Position numbers and translations under genes: made by a program. Positions 51,388 through 59,769 of a DNA stretch of 64,000 nt are shown here, in pieces. The DNA comes from Sphingobium sp. C100 (GTDB lineage Bacteria; Pseudomonadota; Alphaproteobacteria; Sphingomonadales; Sphingomonadaceae), in NCBI RefSeq assembly GCF_000508185.1, contig NZ_AYOY01000176.1, positions 26,998 to 90,997 on the forward strand. Reading direction: 5' to 3'. Under the pieces are notes generated by a model. It worked only from the letters and a program-made list of their open reading frames with translations, was not told the DNA's origin and searched no databases. Position 1 is the first letter of the stretch, and every line of letters starts with the position of its first letter.

Positions 51388-52173
51388 ATGACTTTTTCGA
51401 TCGATCAATTCCGGCTGGACGGCAAGAGCGCCATCGTGACTGGCGCGGGCGGGCGCGGCAACAGCATCGGGCGCGCCTATGCAATGGGGCTGGCGGCAGC
51501 GGGCGCGTACGTGCTGGTCGCCGATATCAACAAAGCCGGCGCAGAAGCGGTCGCGCAGGAGATTGTCGCGGCGGGCGGCCGGGCGGAAGCGGTGGGCGCA
51601 GACATCAGCGACGAAGCGGCGGTGACTGCGATGACACAGGCTGCGGTTTCCGCGTTCGGCGGCATCGACATCCTCGTCAACAATGCGGCGCTGATGGCGG
51701 AGCTGGGCGCGCTCAAGGCCGCTGACATCCCTATTGCGGACTGGAACCACATCCTGTCGGTCAATCTCACCGGCGCGCTGATCTGCTGTCAGTCATCTAT
51801 TCCGCACATGCGCGCTCGAGGCGGCGGCCGCATCGTCAACCAGCTGTCCGCCGGCGCCTTTCCCGCCGGTTCGGTCTATGGCGTGGGGAAGCTTGCGCTC
51901 TATGGTCTTACTACAACGCTTGCCAGACAGCTCGGTCGCGAATCCATCACCGTCAACGCGATCGCACCTGGCAATGTGACAAGTGAAGCCGGCCGCCAGT
52001 TGGTGCCCGAGGATTCACCCGCTCACAGGATGATGGAAATGACGGTCGCGATGCGCGTGCGCGGTGCGCCAGACGAGCTGGTGGGGGGGCTGTTGCTGCT
52101 CTGTTCCGACGCGGGCGCCTGGATTACCGGTCAGGTTCTGCATATCGACGGGGGTTGGGTACTGCGTCCTTGA
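51388..52173 (+). CDS. SDR family oxidoreductase
   Basis: A 261-residue SDR from ATG 51388; the longer open frame overlaps the previous gene without homology. The cofactor loop is TGAGGRGNSIGR, an expanded form, and the active site Ser of LSAGAF with YGVGK. It ends GQVLHIDGGW. It is 13 bases after the preceding SDR in the same operon. Substrate unknown. Confidence 0.89.
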   Translation: MTFSIDQFRLDGKSAIVTGAGGRGNSIGRAYAMGLAAAGAYVLVADINKAGAEAVAQEIVAAGGRAEAVGADISDEAAVTAMTQAAVSAFGGIDILVNNAALMAELGALKAADIPIADWNHILSVNLTGALICCQSSIPHMRARGGGRIVNQLSAGAFPAGSVYGVGKLALYGLTTTLARQLGRESITVNAIAPGNVTSEAGRQLVPEDSPAHRMMEMTVAMRVRGAPDELVGGLLLLCSDAGAWITGQVLHIDGGWVLRP

Positions 52174-52279
52174 TAGATGTCAAAGGCAACGCCTCACCGA
52201 TGTCGGTGCCCGGTCTTGCAAGAAGGGTTGATTCCAACCCGAATGCGACGGCATTGATTCGGCCCTAAGGAGACGGGCG

Positions 52280-53542
52280 ATGACGATCGAGGACAAACTG
52301 CAATCCGTCAGGACCGATGCGCCTGCGCCAGACCATGTACCGCGCGATCTCGTCGTCGATCTGTCCTGGACGATGGGTTTCAACCCCAATAATCTGGTCG
52401 ATCCCTATGAGCCTTGCGGCTGGCTGAGCGCGCCAAATGCGCCGCCCATTCTTTACAACGCCGTTGCGCACGGCCATCGGCACGGGGCCGGCCTCTGGGT
52501 CGTCACTCACTATAAGGATATCGAGCGCGTCTATACGGACAATGATTATTTCTCGAACAAAGGAACGGCCGAGTTCCAGGCCCTGATCGGCGAGACTTTC
52601 CGTTCAATTCCCGTCGCGGTCGATCCGCCCGAACACAGCAAATATCGCGTTTTTCTGATGCCGCATTTCGGACCGGCGGCCATCAAGAAGATGGAGGATG
52701 GCATCCGCGCGCTGGTCATCGAGATGATCGAGGAATTTGCGGACAAGGGCGAAGTGGACGTGGCGTGGGATTTCGGCCGCGTGTTCCCGGTGCGCGTGTT
52801 CATGCGGCTGATGGGCTTTCCCGCGCCGATGTTCGAACAGTTTCTCGACTGGGAATGGGATATTTTGCACGCCAGCGAGCCGGAAAAGCGCATGGACGCG
52901 CTGCGGGGCGTGCTGGCTTTCCTGCGCAGCTTCATTGCGGAAAAGGAAGCTGAGCCCGACGATGCACTGGTTTCGAAGATCGTGCATGGCAAGATAGAGG
53001 GCGGCCGCGCCCTGACTGAGGAAGAGAAGATAGGGATCGTCTGGTTCTTATGGCTGGGCGGGCTCGACACTGTCGCGGCGACGATCAGCCAGATGTTCCG
53101 TCGTATGGTGCTTCAACCTGAGATTCAGGCCCAGTTGCGCGAAAATCCGACGCTCATCAACTCAGCGGTGGAGGAGTTTTTGCGCACTCAACCGATCCTG
53201 GGATCGGTGCGGTCGGCAAAACGGGATTTCGAATGGCACGGGGTTCAGATCAAGGCGGGTGATTCGGTCCAGTGCCTCAATTGCGCCGGCAATTTCGACC
53301 CCGAACAGTTCGCAGATCCCCGCACCTTCGACATGACGCGTGCGAATAATCGCCATTTCACCTTCACCGCTGGTGTCCATCTGTGTTTGGGCGCAACGCT
53401 TGCCCGACGCGAATTGCGGGTGCTGCTGGAGGAGTGGTTCAAGCGCGTTCCCGAGTTCCGCCTGAAGCCGGGAGCCGACGCGACCGTATTTCCCGGCCTG
53501 CTGTCGATCCGCAATCTCCCGCTGGTTTGGGACAGGGAATAG
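52280..53542 (+). CDS. Cytochrome P450
   Basis: A 420-residue soluble bacterial P450 (AAGGAG before the ATG). The I-helix oxygen-activation motif is WLGGLDTVAAT, the K-helix ExxR is EEFLRTQ and the heme loop FTAGVHLCLG with Cys369 as axial ligand. It has no membrane anchor, so it uses ferredoxin electrons; both ferredoxin genes of the window are candidates. It would hydroxylate an unactivated carbon, the first attack on a terpenoid- or steroid-like substrate. It lies 106 bases after the SDR operon and is followed by a SnoaL-like gene. Confidence 0.95.
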   Translation: MTIEDKLQSVRTDAPAPDHVPRDLVVDLSWTMGFNPNNLVDPYEPCGWLSAPNAPPILYNAVAHGHRHGAGLWVVTHYKDIERVYTDNDYFSNKGTAEFQALIGETFRSIPVAVDPPEHSKYRVFLMPHFGPAAIKKMEDGIRALVIEMIEEFADKGEVDVAWDFGRVFPVRVFMRLMGFPAPMFEQFLDWEWDILHASEPEKRMDALRGVLAFLRSFIAEKEAEPDDALVSKIVHGKIEGGRALTEEEKIGIVWFLWLGGLDTVAATISQMFRRMVLQPEIQAQLRENPTLINSAVEEFLRTQPILGSVRSAKRDFEWHGVQIKAGDSVQCLNCAGNFDPEQFADPRTFDMTRANNRHFTFTAGVHLCLGATLARRELRVLLEEWFKRVPEFRLKPGADATVFPGLLSIRNLPLVWDRE

Positions 53543-53686
53543 CCTGAGCGCCAACGCGTTGCCAGGGATTGGAGCATCAACCCATGCCAGCACGAACGCA
53601 TGTCAAAGGCCGCTGCCAGCGCAAGACAGCCCGATGTCATCTGCATGATCCAGACGATGGGCGTGATAACGGACGGAGGGGCAAAT

Positions 53687-54244
53687 ATGACGAGCAAAGT
53701 CTCGAAATTGCGGCAAGAACTGCCAGATCGCGAAGCGATCCGCGAATGTCTCTTTCGCTATTCGCGTGGTGTGGATCGTCTGGATGAGGCCATGATCCGC
53801 AGCGCCTACTGGCCGGACGCAATCGACAATCACCTCAATTTTGTCGGAACGGTCGATCAGTTCGTCGCCATGGCCTTTCCGCTGATGCGCCACATGGACC
53901 AGGCTATTCACATGATCGGCAATATCCTGATCGATATGCACGGCGACGAAGCCGATGTCGAAAGCTATTTCTGGGGCATCCAGCGCATCGCTGGCGCAGG
54001 CGGGGGCAAACAAGATGTTATCGCCGCTGGCCGTTATCTTGACCGGTTCACGCGTCGGGATGATGAATGGCGGATCGCGCAGCGCATGGTCATGACCGAC
54101 TGGTTTCGCGATTTCCCGGATTCGGCCGACTGGTCCAAAGGACTGATGGGCATTGCGGTGAAGCCGGGCGGACGCTTCCCGGACGATGCCAGCTATCACC
54201 TGCTGCGCCTGTTCCAGGATGAGGTAACATCAGAACCACAATAG
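53687..54244 (+). CDS. SnoaL-like (NTF2-fold) protein
   Basis: A 185-residue protein from ATG 53687 with GGAGGGG upstream. REAIRECLFRYSRGVDRLDE is the SnoaL_4 start and RYLDRFTRRDDEWRIAQRMV the last strands. It is the closest relative in the window of the gene at 26951-27481. It follows the P450 gene after 144 bases on the same strand and may process the hydroxylated product by dehydration or isomerisation; no reaction can be assigned. It is convergent with the MFS transporter gene, 4 bases apart. Confidence 0.82.
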   Translation: MTSKVSKLRQELPDREAIRECLFRYSRGVDRLDEAMIRSAYWPDAIDNHLNFVGTVDQFVAMAFPLMRHMDQAIHMIGNILIDMHGDEADVESYFWGIQRIAGAGGGKQDVIAAGRYLDRFTRRDDEWRIAQRMVMTDWFRDFPDSADWSKGLMGIAVKPGGRFPDDASYHLLRLFQDEVTSEPQ

Positions 54245-54248
54245 TCTC

Positions 54249-55487
54249 TTAAATTACAGCATCTTGTCGGGGCGCTACATAACTCAGCAGGAAGATCGTC
54301 AGAGCGGCAAGCAGCGCGACCGGCGCCAGCAGACGGAAAACATTTTCCGATCCGACCCCTAACGCCAACAATTGCCCAGCGACCAGCGGCCCCAGCGCCG
54401 ACCCAAATCGCCCGGCGGCCACCGAAGACCCGACCCCTCGCCCGCGCACGGCCCCGCGGAAAAAGGTGCTTGCCGCGCCATAGAGCGTGAACTGGCTGCC
54501 CACCACGCAAAAGCCGGTGCCAAGGCCCAGCAGGCTCATCGCCACCATGGACTGCGCGCCCGCCAGGATCAGCAATAATATGCTCAACGCAACGCACGCG
54601 ATCGGGATGGCCCAGCGAAAGCCGCGCCGATCGACCCATCCGCCCAGCACAACTGCGCCTATCATGCCGCCAACGTTGAACAGGACGAGCGCATCCATGC
54701 CTGTAGTGGGCGCTGCCCCCTTGCCGGTCAGCAGGGTGGGCAACCAGTTGAGCATCAAGTGCAGCATCAAAGAGATAAGGCCGATGCTCGTCCAGGTCAG
54801 CGCCAGCAGCATGACACCTGTTCGGCTGGGTACGACGCGTTCCGCCGGCGCACGCGGCGGCATGGGCGCCCGGGTTTCGGGCAGCAACCAGAACTGAAAC
54901 AGCATCAGCACCAGGGCGCCTGCGCCTCCCACCCAGAAGATCAGCTGCCAAACGTCCGGCCCGTGCGCAAAGCGCGCCAGCAATCCGGCGATGACCGCGC
55001 CCAGAGGCATTCCCGCCGTGGCGAAGGCCACGGTGAGGACTCGAGCGTTAGCGGCTGCGCGTTCCGCGCTGATCGCCACCACCATTGGCATGGCGCCGCC
55101 CAGTCCCACCCCAGCGGCGACGCGCACCGCAAGCAACAATAGATAATCATGGGTAAGCGCGGTTGCGATTGTCATCAGTCCGAAAATCAGCGTGGACAGG
55201 ATGAGTACCGGCCGCCTGCCCTTGATGTCGGCGAAATAACCACCGATCGCCGCGCCCAACATCAGGCCGAACAGGCTGGCGCTGAACGCCCATCCTGCCT
55301 GTGCCGGCGACAGACCCAGCGCAGGCAGCATGGTCGGCGCGGCGACTCCCATGGCCTGGATGTCGAAGCCTTCGATCATCGCGGTTGCAAAGCAGAGTGC
55401 AACCACCAGGCGCGATCCCGCCTGGGATGCTGTATCCGCTGCAAAGATCGATGCGGACGAAGGAGCGGACGAGAGCGGCATAGGCAT
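54249..55487 (-). CDS. MFS transporter, aromatic acid:H+ symporter (AAHS) type
   Basis: A 412-residue inner-membrane protein with about 12 hydrophobic segments. EGFDIQAMGVAAPTM in helix 1 is the AAHS/sugar-symporter FDxxxxG-type motif and GYFADIKGRRPVLI is the loop 2-3 MFS signature; ETRAPMPP sits at the middle loop. The start at 55487 was chosen because the longer frame begins with a TTG lacking a ribosome site. It should import an acidic aromatic or alicyclic compound with protons. It lies between the P450/SnoaL pair and the TetR gene and is transcribed leftward. Confidence 0.88.
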   Translation of the reverse strand: MPMPLSSAPSSASIFAADTASQAGSRLVVALCFATAMIEGFDIQAMGVAAPTMLPALGLSPAQAGWAFSASLFGLMLGAAIGGYFADIKGRRPVLILSTLIFGLMTIATALTHDYLLLLAVRVAAGVGLGGAMPMVVAISAERAAANARVLTVAFATAGMPLGAVIAGLLARFAHGPDVWQLIFWVGGAGALVLMLFQFWLLPETRAPMPPRAPAERVVPSRTGVMLLALTWTSIGLISLMLHLMLNWLPTLLTGKGAAPTTGMDALVLFNVGGMIGAVVLGGWVDRRGFRWAIPIACVALSILLLILAGAQSMVAMSLLGLGTGFCVVGSQFTLYGAASTFFRGAVRGRGVGSSVAAGRFGSALGPLVAGQLLALGVGSENVFRLLAPVALLAALTIFLLSYVAPRQDAVI

Positions 55488-55662
55488 GATCAGATCGTTT
55501 CTCTGAGGCGCGGCCCGCAAGAAGGTGGACCGATCCTCGTTGCGATAAAACCTCAGGCCGCGTCCGCCTAGCCCTGCCGAGCGAGCGATGCGCTATGGCG
55601 GCGCGACCGAATGACGGGATCGCCGGGCCGATGCCCCACAGGAACTCGACCGTCGCCGTAAA

Positions 55663-56214
55663 TCATTGCTGATCGACAACATCCTGCACCGTGCGCGCGA
55701 ACCAGTCCCGCGTGCCCGTCAGATCGGCTGCCTTGCCCTGCATCAGCGTGCGCTGACGCGCGAGCAGACACACAGCCGACGCCAACATGACGATCCGTAG
55801 CGCTCGCGCTCGCGCATCCGGCGCCCCGAGCCAAGCGGCCAGCGGTTCGATGGCGTGCTGCTCGGTCACCCGCGCCACGATTTGAGCGCTCGACAGATCG
55901 TTGGTCGCCACCGCAAAGGCCAGGCCACGCGGGCCGGCCGGCTCCTCCAGCAAATGGTCCGCCAGCGCCTGTCCGAACACCCCACGCGGCGCGGCCGTCA
56001 AGCCAGCCAGGTTGATCGACTGCACGAGCGCCGCCTCGAACAGCGCCGCCTTCGACCCGAAATAGCGCGCGAGCAGAGCCGAATTGACTCCGGCCCTGGC
56101 CGCAATCTCGCGAATGCCGGTGCTGCTATAGCCCTGCTGCGCAAACGCCGCTTGAGCGGCCGCCAGCAGCCGGACCCGTGTCTCTTCCGCGTTGCGCTTA
56201 TATCCCCGTTCCAT
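55663..56214 (-). CDS. TetR/AcrR-family transcriptional regulator
   Basis: A 183-residue regulator. RLLAAAQAAFAQQGYSSTGIREIAARAGV and NSALLARYFGSKAAL form the HTH of TetR proteins; the helical remainder matches the ligand and dimer domain. The promoter region shared with the divergent P450 gene contains a perfect inverted repeat (56262-56283) suitable for its dimer, overlapping the P450 -10 element, so it most likely represses that gene. The 175 bases between it and the MFS gene contain no gene. Confidence 0.9.
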   Translation of the reverse strand: MERGYKRNAEETRVRLLAAAQAAFAQQGYSSTGIREIAARAGVNSALLARYFGSKAALFEAALVQSINLAGLTAAPRGVFGQALADHLLEEPAGPRGLAFAVATNDLSSAQIVARVTEQHAIEPLAAWLGAPDARARALRIVMLASAVCLLARQRTLMQGKAADLTGTRDWFARTVQDVVDQQ

Positions 56215-56237
56215 CTCTCCCTTTCACTAGAGTCATG

Positions 56238-56267
56238 TTGACAGAATGGCCATGCCTCAACTATGTA
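56238..56267 (+). promoter_or_regulatory. Predicted promoter of the second P450 gene
   Basis: A consensus -35 TTGACA at 56238-56243, an 18-base spacer and TATGTA as -10 at 56262-56267, giving a 5' untranslated region of about 55 bases before ATG 56333. Confidence 0.6.
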
Positions 56268-56283
56268 ATCGATGGGTTACATA
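56262..56283. promoter_or_regulatory. TetR-type operator overlapping the P450 promoter
   Basis: TATGTAA, 8 bases, TTACATA: a perfect 7-bp inverted repeat in the divergent TetR/P450 region, its left arm covering the predicted -10 element. Dimeric TetR repressors bind sites of this kind. Confidence 0.7.
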
Positions 56284-56332
56284 TAACGGTTTCGGCCGCT
56301 GCCGCGACTTTTTTCAGGACAGGATTGCCATC

Positions 56333-57574
56333 ATGTCGAATGCGTCGACGCTCGCCGCTCAGCCCGCGCATGTGCCGCCCGCTCTGCGTTTCGATTTCGA
56401 CATCCATAATGACGCTGGTTTGCTGGCCGATCCGCACGCGCGGATCGCGCAGTTGATCGATGAGGCTCCCCCTTTCTTCTGGACGCCGCACAATGGCGGC
56501 CACTGGATTGCATTGCGTTACGCCGACATTTTCGAACTGTTCCGTGCGCCCGACCTGTTCTCGAGCGCCCCCTTCTCACCGGAACGCAAGGCAATGATCC
56601 AGGCCTCGATGCCGCCCGGCGCGCCGCGTATGATCGAGTTGACGCCGATTCTGATGGACCCACCCGAACACACCAAATTCCGCGCGCCGCTCCAGCGCGC
56701 CTTCTCGCCCAAGGCCATGATGGCGCTCAAGACAGAGATAGAGGCGCTCACCGAAGCGTTGATCGACGACGTGATTGATAAGGGCAATTGCGATTTCTTC
56801 GCTGCGGTGAACGAACAATTGCCGGTCCGCGTGTTTCTCAAGATGATGGGCCTGCCCGAATCGCGACTGGCCGAATTCCGCGCGCTGGTGCGGGAAGTGT
56901 TCGCTCCCAGCACTGATCCGATGGAGCAGGGCCGCCGCGTCCGCGCCATCGCCGAAGCCATGAAGGACGAAATTCTCGACCGTCGCGACAACCCCAAGGA
57001 CGACCTGATCAGCCTGTTGTGGAGCCTGGAACTGGACGGTGAGCCCATGTCCTACGACCTGATGGAGGATTATGGCGCACTACTGTTCCTTGCGGGGCTG
57101 GATACCGTCATCAACGGAATGAGTTTCGGCATCCGCCATCTGGCGCTCGACCCTCAGTTGCAGCGCCGCCTTCGCGCCGAGCCGGGTTTGATCGTCGACA
57201 CTGCCGAGGAATTGCTGCGTCGCTATACCTTCACCGTCTCGCAACGGCGCGTAACGCGTGATACCGAGTTTCGCGGCCAGGCGCTCAAGGAAGGCGAAAT
57301 GATCGTCCTCTACATGCCGGCGGGCGGCCTCGACGCAGCTGAGTTTGATCAGCCTATCATGTTTGACCCGCAGCGAGAAAATAAGGTTCATATGGCGTTC
57401 GGCGCCGGTCCACATCGCTGCCTTGGTTCCCACCTCGCGCGGATCGAACTCCAGACTCTCTATGAGATTGTGCTGCGGCGCCTGCCCGAATTCCGGCTTG
57501 ATCCCGATGCCCCACCCGTCTTTCATGCCGGCATGATGCTGTCCATGTCCTCGCTTCCGATCCGATGGGACTAG
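56333..57574 (+). CDS. Cytochrome P450
   Basis: A 413-residue soluble P450 starting at 56333 (AGGA upstream; the frame stays open to 56246, which is before the likely transcription start). The I helix is FLAGLDTVING, the ExxR motif EELLRRY and the heme loop FGAGPHRCLG with Cys363 as thiolate ligand. It is a different subfamily from the P450 at 52280. It should hydroxylate a pathway compound using ferredoxin electrons. It is transcribed alone from a TetR-controlled promoter and is the last gene of the catabolic region before the amino-sugar cluster. Confidence 0.95.
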   Translation: MSNASTLAAQPAHVPPALRFDFDIHNDAGLLADPHARIAQLIDEAPPFFWTPHNGGHWIALRYADIFELFRAPDLFSSAPFSPERKAMIQASMPPGAPRMIELTPILMDPPEHTKFRAPLQRAFSPKAMMALKTEIEALTEALIDDVIDKGNCDFFAAVNEQLPVRVFLKMMGLPESRLAEFRALVREVFAPSTDPMEQGRRVRAIAEAMKDEILDRRDNPKDDLISLLWSLELDGEPMSYDLMEDYGALLFLAGLDTVINGMSFGIRHLALDPQLQRRLRAEPGLIVDTAEELLRRYTFTVSQRRVTRDTEFRGQALKEGEMIVLYMPAGGLDAAEFDQPIMFDPQRENKVHMAFGAGPHRCLGSHLARIELQTLYEIVLRRLPEFRLDPDAPPVFHAGMMLSMSSLPIRWD

Positions 57575-57675
57575 CCGTCTGGTGGCGAGGCACATAAGCG
57601 CATGATAGAGGTCGCCATCATGGCTCCCGCTGCCAGCGGGGTAGATTGGCCGTCCTGCCAACTATCCCATAGCGG

Positions 57676-58539
57676 TCAGTCGGGGCCGTAGCCTGCCATG
57701 CGCAAGGCCCCGTCCAGCGCATCGCCCAACATCGGGCTGAGCCGGGCGACGGTGCGTGCGCGTAGCCAGGGCTGCATTCGGGGTGCGAGGCCGCCGACCA
57801 GCGCACAGCGGCTGGCTCCGCGCTCAAAGATGGTCTCGATGAAGCGTTCGATATGCTGGACGGCATCCTCTACGATCGAACGGGCGATGGCGTCGTCCGC
57901 CCCGGCATAGTCCATCACCAGCGGCGCGAAGCTGCCATAGTCCTTCGGGCTCGCCTGATCCATCCAGGCGATGGCCTTTGCGGTGTCATGCCCGAAACGT
58001 TCGGTAACGGCGCGGCTGAGCGGCGTCGCCCGGGTCCGCCCGTCGAGCGCACGCAGTGCATGACGCATGGCGCTGAGGCCCAGCGCCGCGCCGCTGCCTT
58101 CGTCGGAAATGGGAAAGCCATAGCCGCCAATGGTGAAATCATGGCCATTCGCGCGCACCTGCGCGATGCTGCCGGTGCCCAGGATGAGGATCGCACCATC
58201 CGCGCCGCCGTGCGCGCCCAGATTGGCGATGAAGGCATCCGTCTCATAGGTTACGGAGGCGAAGGGAAAGGCGAATCGAGCCAGGGCATCCCGCACGCCT
58301 GGCCGCGAGATACCTGCGATGCCCATGGCCGCGCGGATCGTGGCGATCTGGCTTTCCGACAATCCCGCTTGGGCAATCGCCTGCTGCGACACGGCCTGCA
58401 AGGTCGTGTAGAGCGGTTCCAGGCCGATCCGCGCATTGGCGGTCCCACCTGATCCGACGCCAATGATCGTGCCGTTCGCGTCGATCAGCCGCGCGCGGCA
58501 GTTGCTGCCGCCGGCGTCGATGCCCAGATAATAGGTCAT
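57676..58539 (-). CDS. BadF/BadG/BcrA/BcrD-type ATPase, probable N-acetylglucosamine kinase
   Basis: A 287-residue ASKHA-fold kinase: YYLGIDAGGSNCRARL phosphate loop, GIAGISRPG, ILILGTGSIAQVRANG and DEGSGAALG, the set seen in bacterial N-acetylglucosamine kinases. It would phosphorylate free GlcNAc to GlcNAc-6-phosphate, the substrate of the neighbouring NagA. It is the third gene of the minus-strand deaminase-nagA-kinase operon (78-base gap to nagA). The activity on GlcNAc, rather than another sugar, is inferred from the context. Confidence 0.87.
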   Translation of the reverse strand: MTYYLGIDAGGSNCRARLIDANGTIIGVGSGGTANARIGLEPLYTTLQAVSQQAIAQAGLSESQIATIRAAMGIAGISRPGVRDALARFAFPFASVTYETDAFIANLGAHGGADGAILILGTGSIAQVRANGHDFTIGGYGFPISDEGSGAALGLSAMRHALRALDGRTRATPLSRAVTERFGHDTAKAIAWMDQASPKDYGSFAPLVMDYAGADDAIARSIVEDAVQHIERFIETIFERGASRCALVGGLAPRMQPWLRARTVARLSPMLGDALDGALRMAGYGPD

Positions 58540-58617
58540 GGATGGCCCCGTCCTTACTGCCTGTCGATCAGTAACGGGCGCATATATCGCCCGCGCGCAA
58601 TCGATCGACCAATGTTT

Positions 58618-59769
58618 TCATTCGCCCGCTTCGCTCAGTTGTCCGCCAATCCAGGTCCGTTGCACCCGCCGATCCCCGTCCAGATGAACGAGATCCGCGC
58701 GCAACCCCGGTGCGATGGCGCCCGTTTCTCCCTCCAGCCGCAGGAAGCGGGCCGGGTTGCCGCTCGCCATGCGGGAGGCTTCGACCATCGAACAGCCCAG
58801 CATGTCCATAGCGTTACGGAAAGCCTGCGCCATGCTGAGCGCCGATCCGGCAAGCGTGCCGTCCGGTCCGCGGCAGGTGCCGTCGACCACTTGGACGGAT
58901 TGGCCCATCAGGGTGAAGTGCGCCCGCGCGCCCCCTACCGGTGGCATGGCGTCCGTCACCAGCATCACGCCGCCCAACCCGCGCGCGGCCAATGCGACGC
59001 GCAAGGCGGCCGGATGGACGTGCAGCCCATCGACGATCAGTCCGAAATGACTATTGCGATCCAGCAACGCAGCGGCGACCATGCCCGGCTCGCGGCTTCC
59101 CATCTGCGTCATCGCGTTGAACAAATGGGTGAAACCGGCAAGCCCCTCGGCAAGCGCCGCGACCGTCTGGTCGTAATTGGCCAGACTGTGCCCTGCCACC
59201 ACCAGCACCCCCGCCTTCGCCAGCACCCCGATCGTCCCCGGCGGCGCCAGTTCGGGCGCCAGCGTCACGATCCGCCGCCCGACGGTCGGGCGTGTCAGTC
59301 GCTCCAGCACAGCCGGGTCGATGACAGTGAATTTGCTGGCATCATGGATGCCCTTCTTCACCGGGTTGAGGTGCGGCCCTTCGATATGGACGCCCAATAT
59401 ACCGGGCATCCCCTGGGTCAACGCATCGTCCCCCGCCGCTATCGCCGCATCAACGACGGCGGCATCATCGCTGATCAGCGTCGGCAACAAGCCGGTCGTG
59501 CCGAAGCGCCGGTGCGCCTGCGCGATCGTGCGGATACCTTGCGCATCCGGTTGGTCGTTGAACAGCACATCGCCACCACCATTGACCTGCGTATCGATGA
59601 AGCCGGGCAGCAGCCATCCGCCCTCCAGCGCGAATTGCGTGCATCCCGCCGGAAGCCGATCGCGCCGCGCGACTTTCACGATGCGCGCGCCATCCACCAG
59701 CAGTGCGCTGTCGGCAACGATCCCGTCCGGCAGAAGGATGTCCGCGCCGACAAGAGCCTGGACGGTCAT
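58618..59769 (-). CDS. nagA: N-acetylglucosamine-6-phosphate deacetylase
   Basis: A 383-residue amidohydrolase of NagA length. LLPGFIDTQVNGGGDVLFND is the N-terminal metal region, in which NagA has Gln-x-Asn instead of HxH; HIEGPHLNPVKKG supplies the metal Glu, VVAGHSLANYD and GFTHLFNAM the two His and MLVTDAMPP the catalytic Asp. It removes acetate from GlcNAc-6-phosphate. The ATG overlaps the stop of the upstream deaminase gene (ATGA), so both are made together. Confidence 0.94.
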   Translation of the reverse strand: MTVQALVGADILLPDGIVADSALLVDGARIVKVARRDRLPAGCTQFALEGGWLLPGFIDTQVNGGGDVLFNDQPDAQGIRTIAQAHRRFGTTGLLPTLISDDAAVVDAAIAAGDDALTQGMPGILGVHIEGPHLNPVKKGIHDASKFTVIDPAVLERLTRPTVGRRIVTLAPELAPPGTIGVLAKAGVLVVAGHSLANYDQTVAALAEGLAGFTHLFNAMTQMGSREPGMVAAALLDRNSHFGLIVDGLHVHPAALRVALAARGLGGVMLVTDAMPPVGGARAHFTLMGQSVQVVDGTCRGPDGTLAGSALSMAQAFRNAMDMLGCSMVEASRMASGNPARFLRLEGETGAIAPGLRADLVHLDGDRRVQRTWIGGQLSEAGE

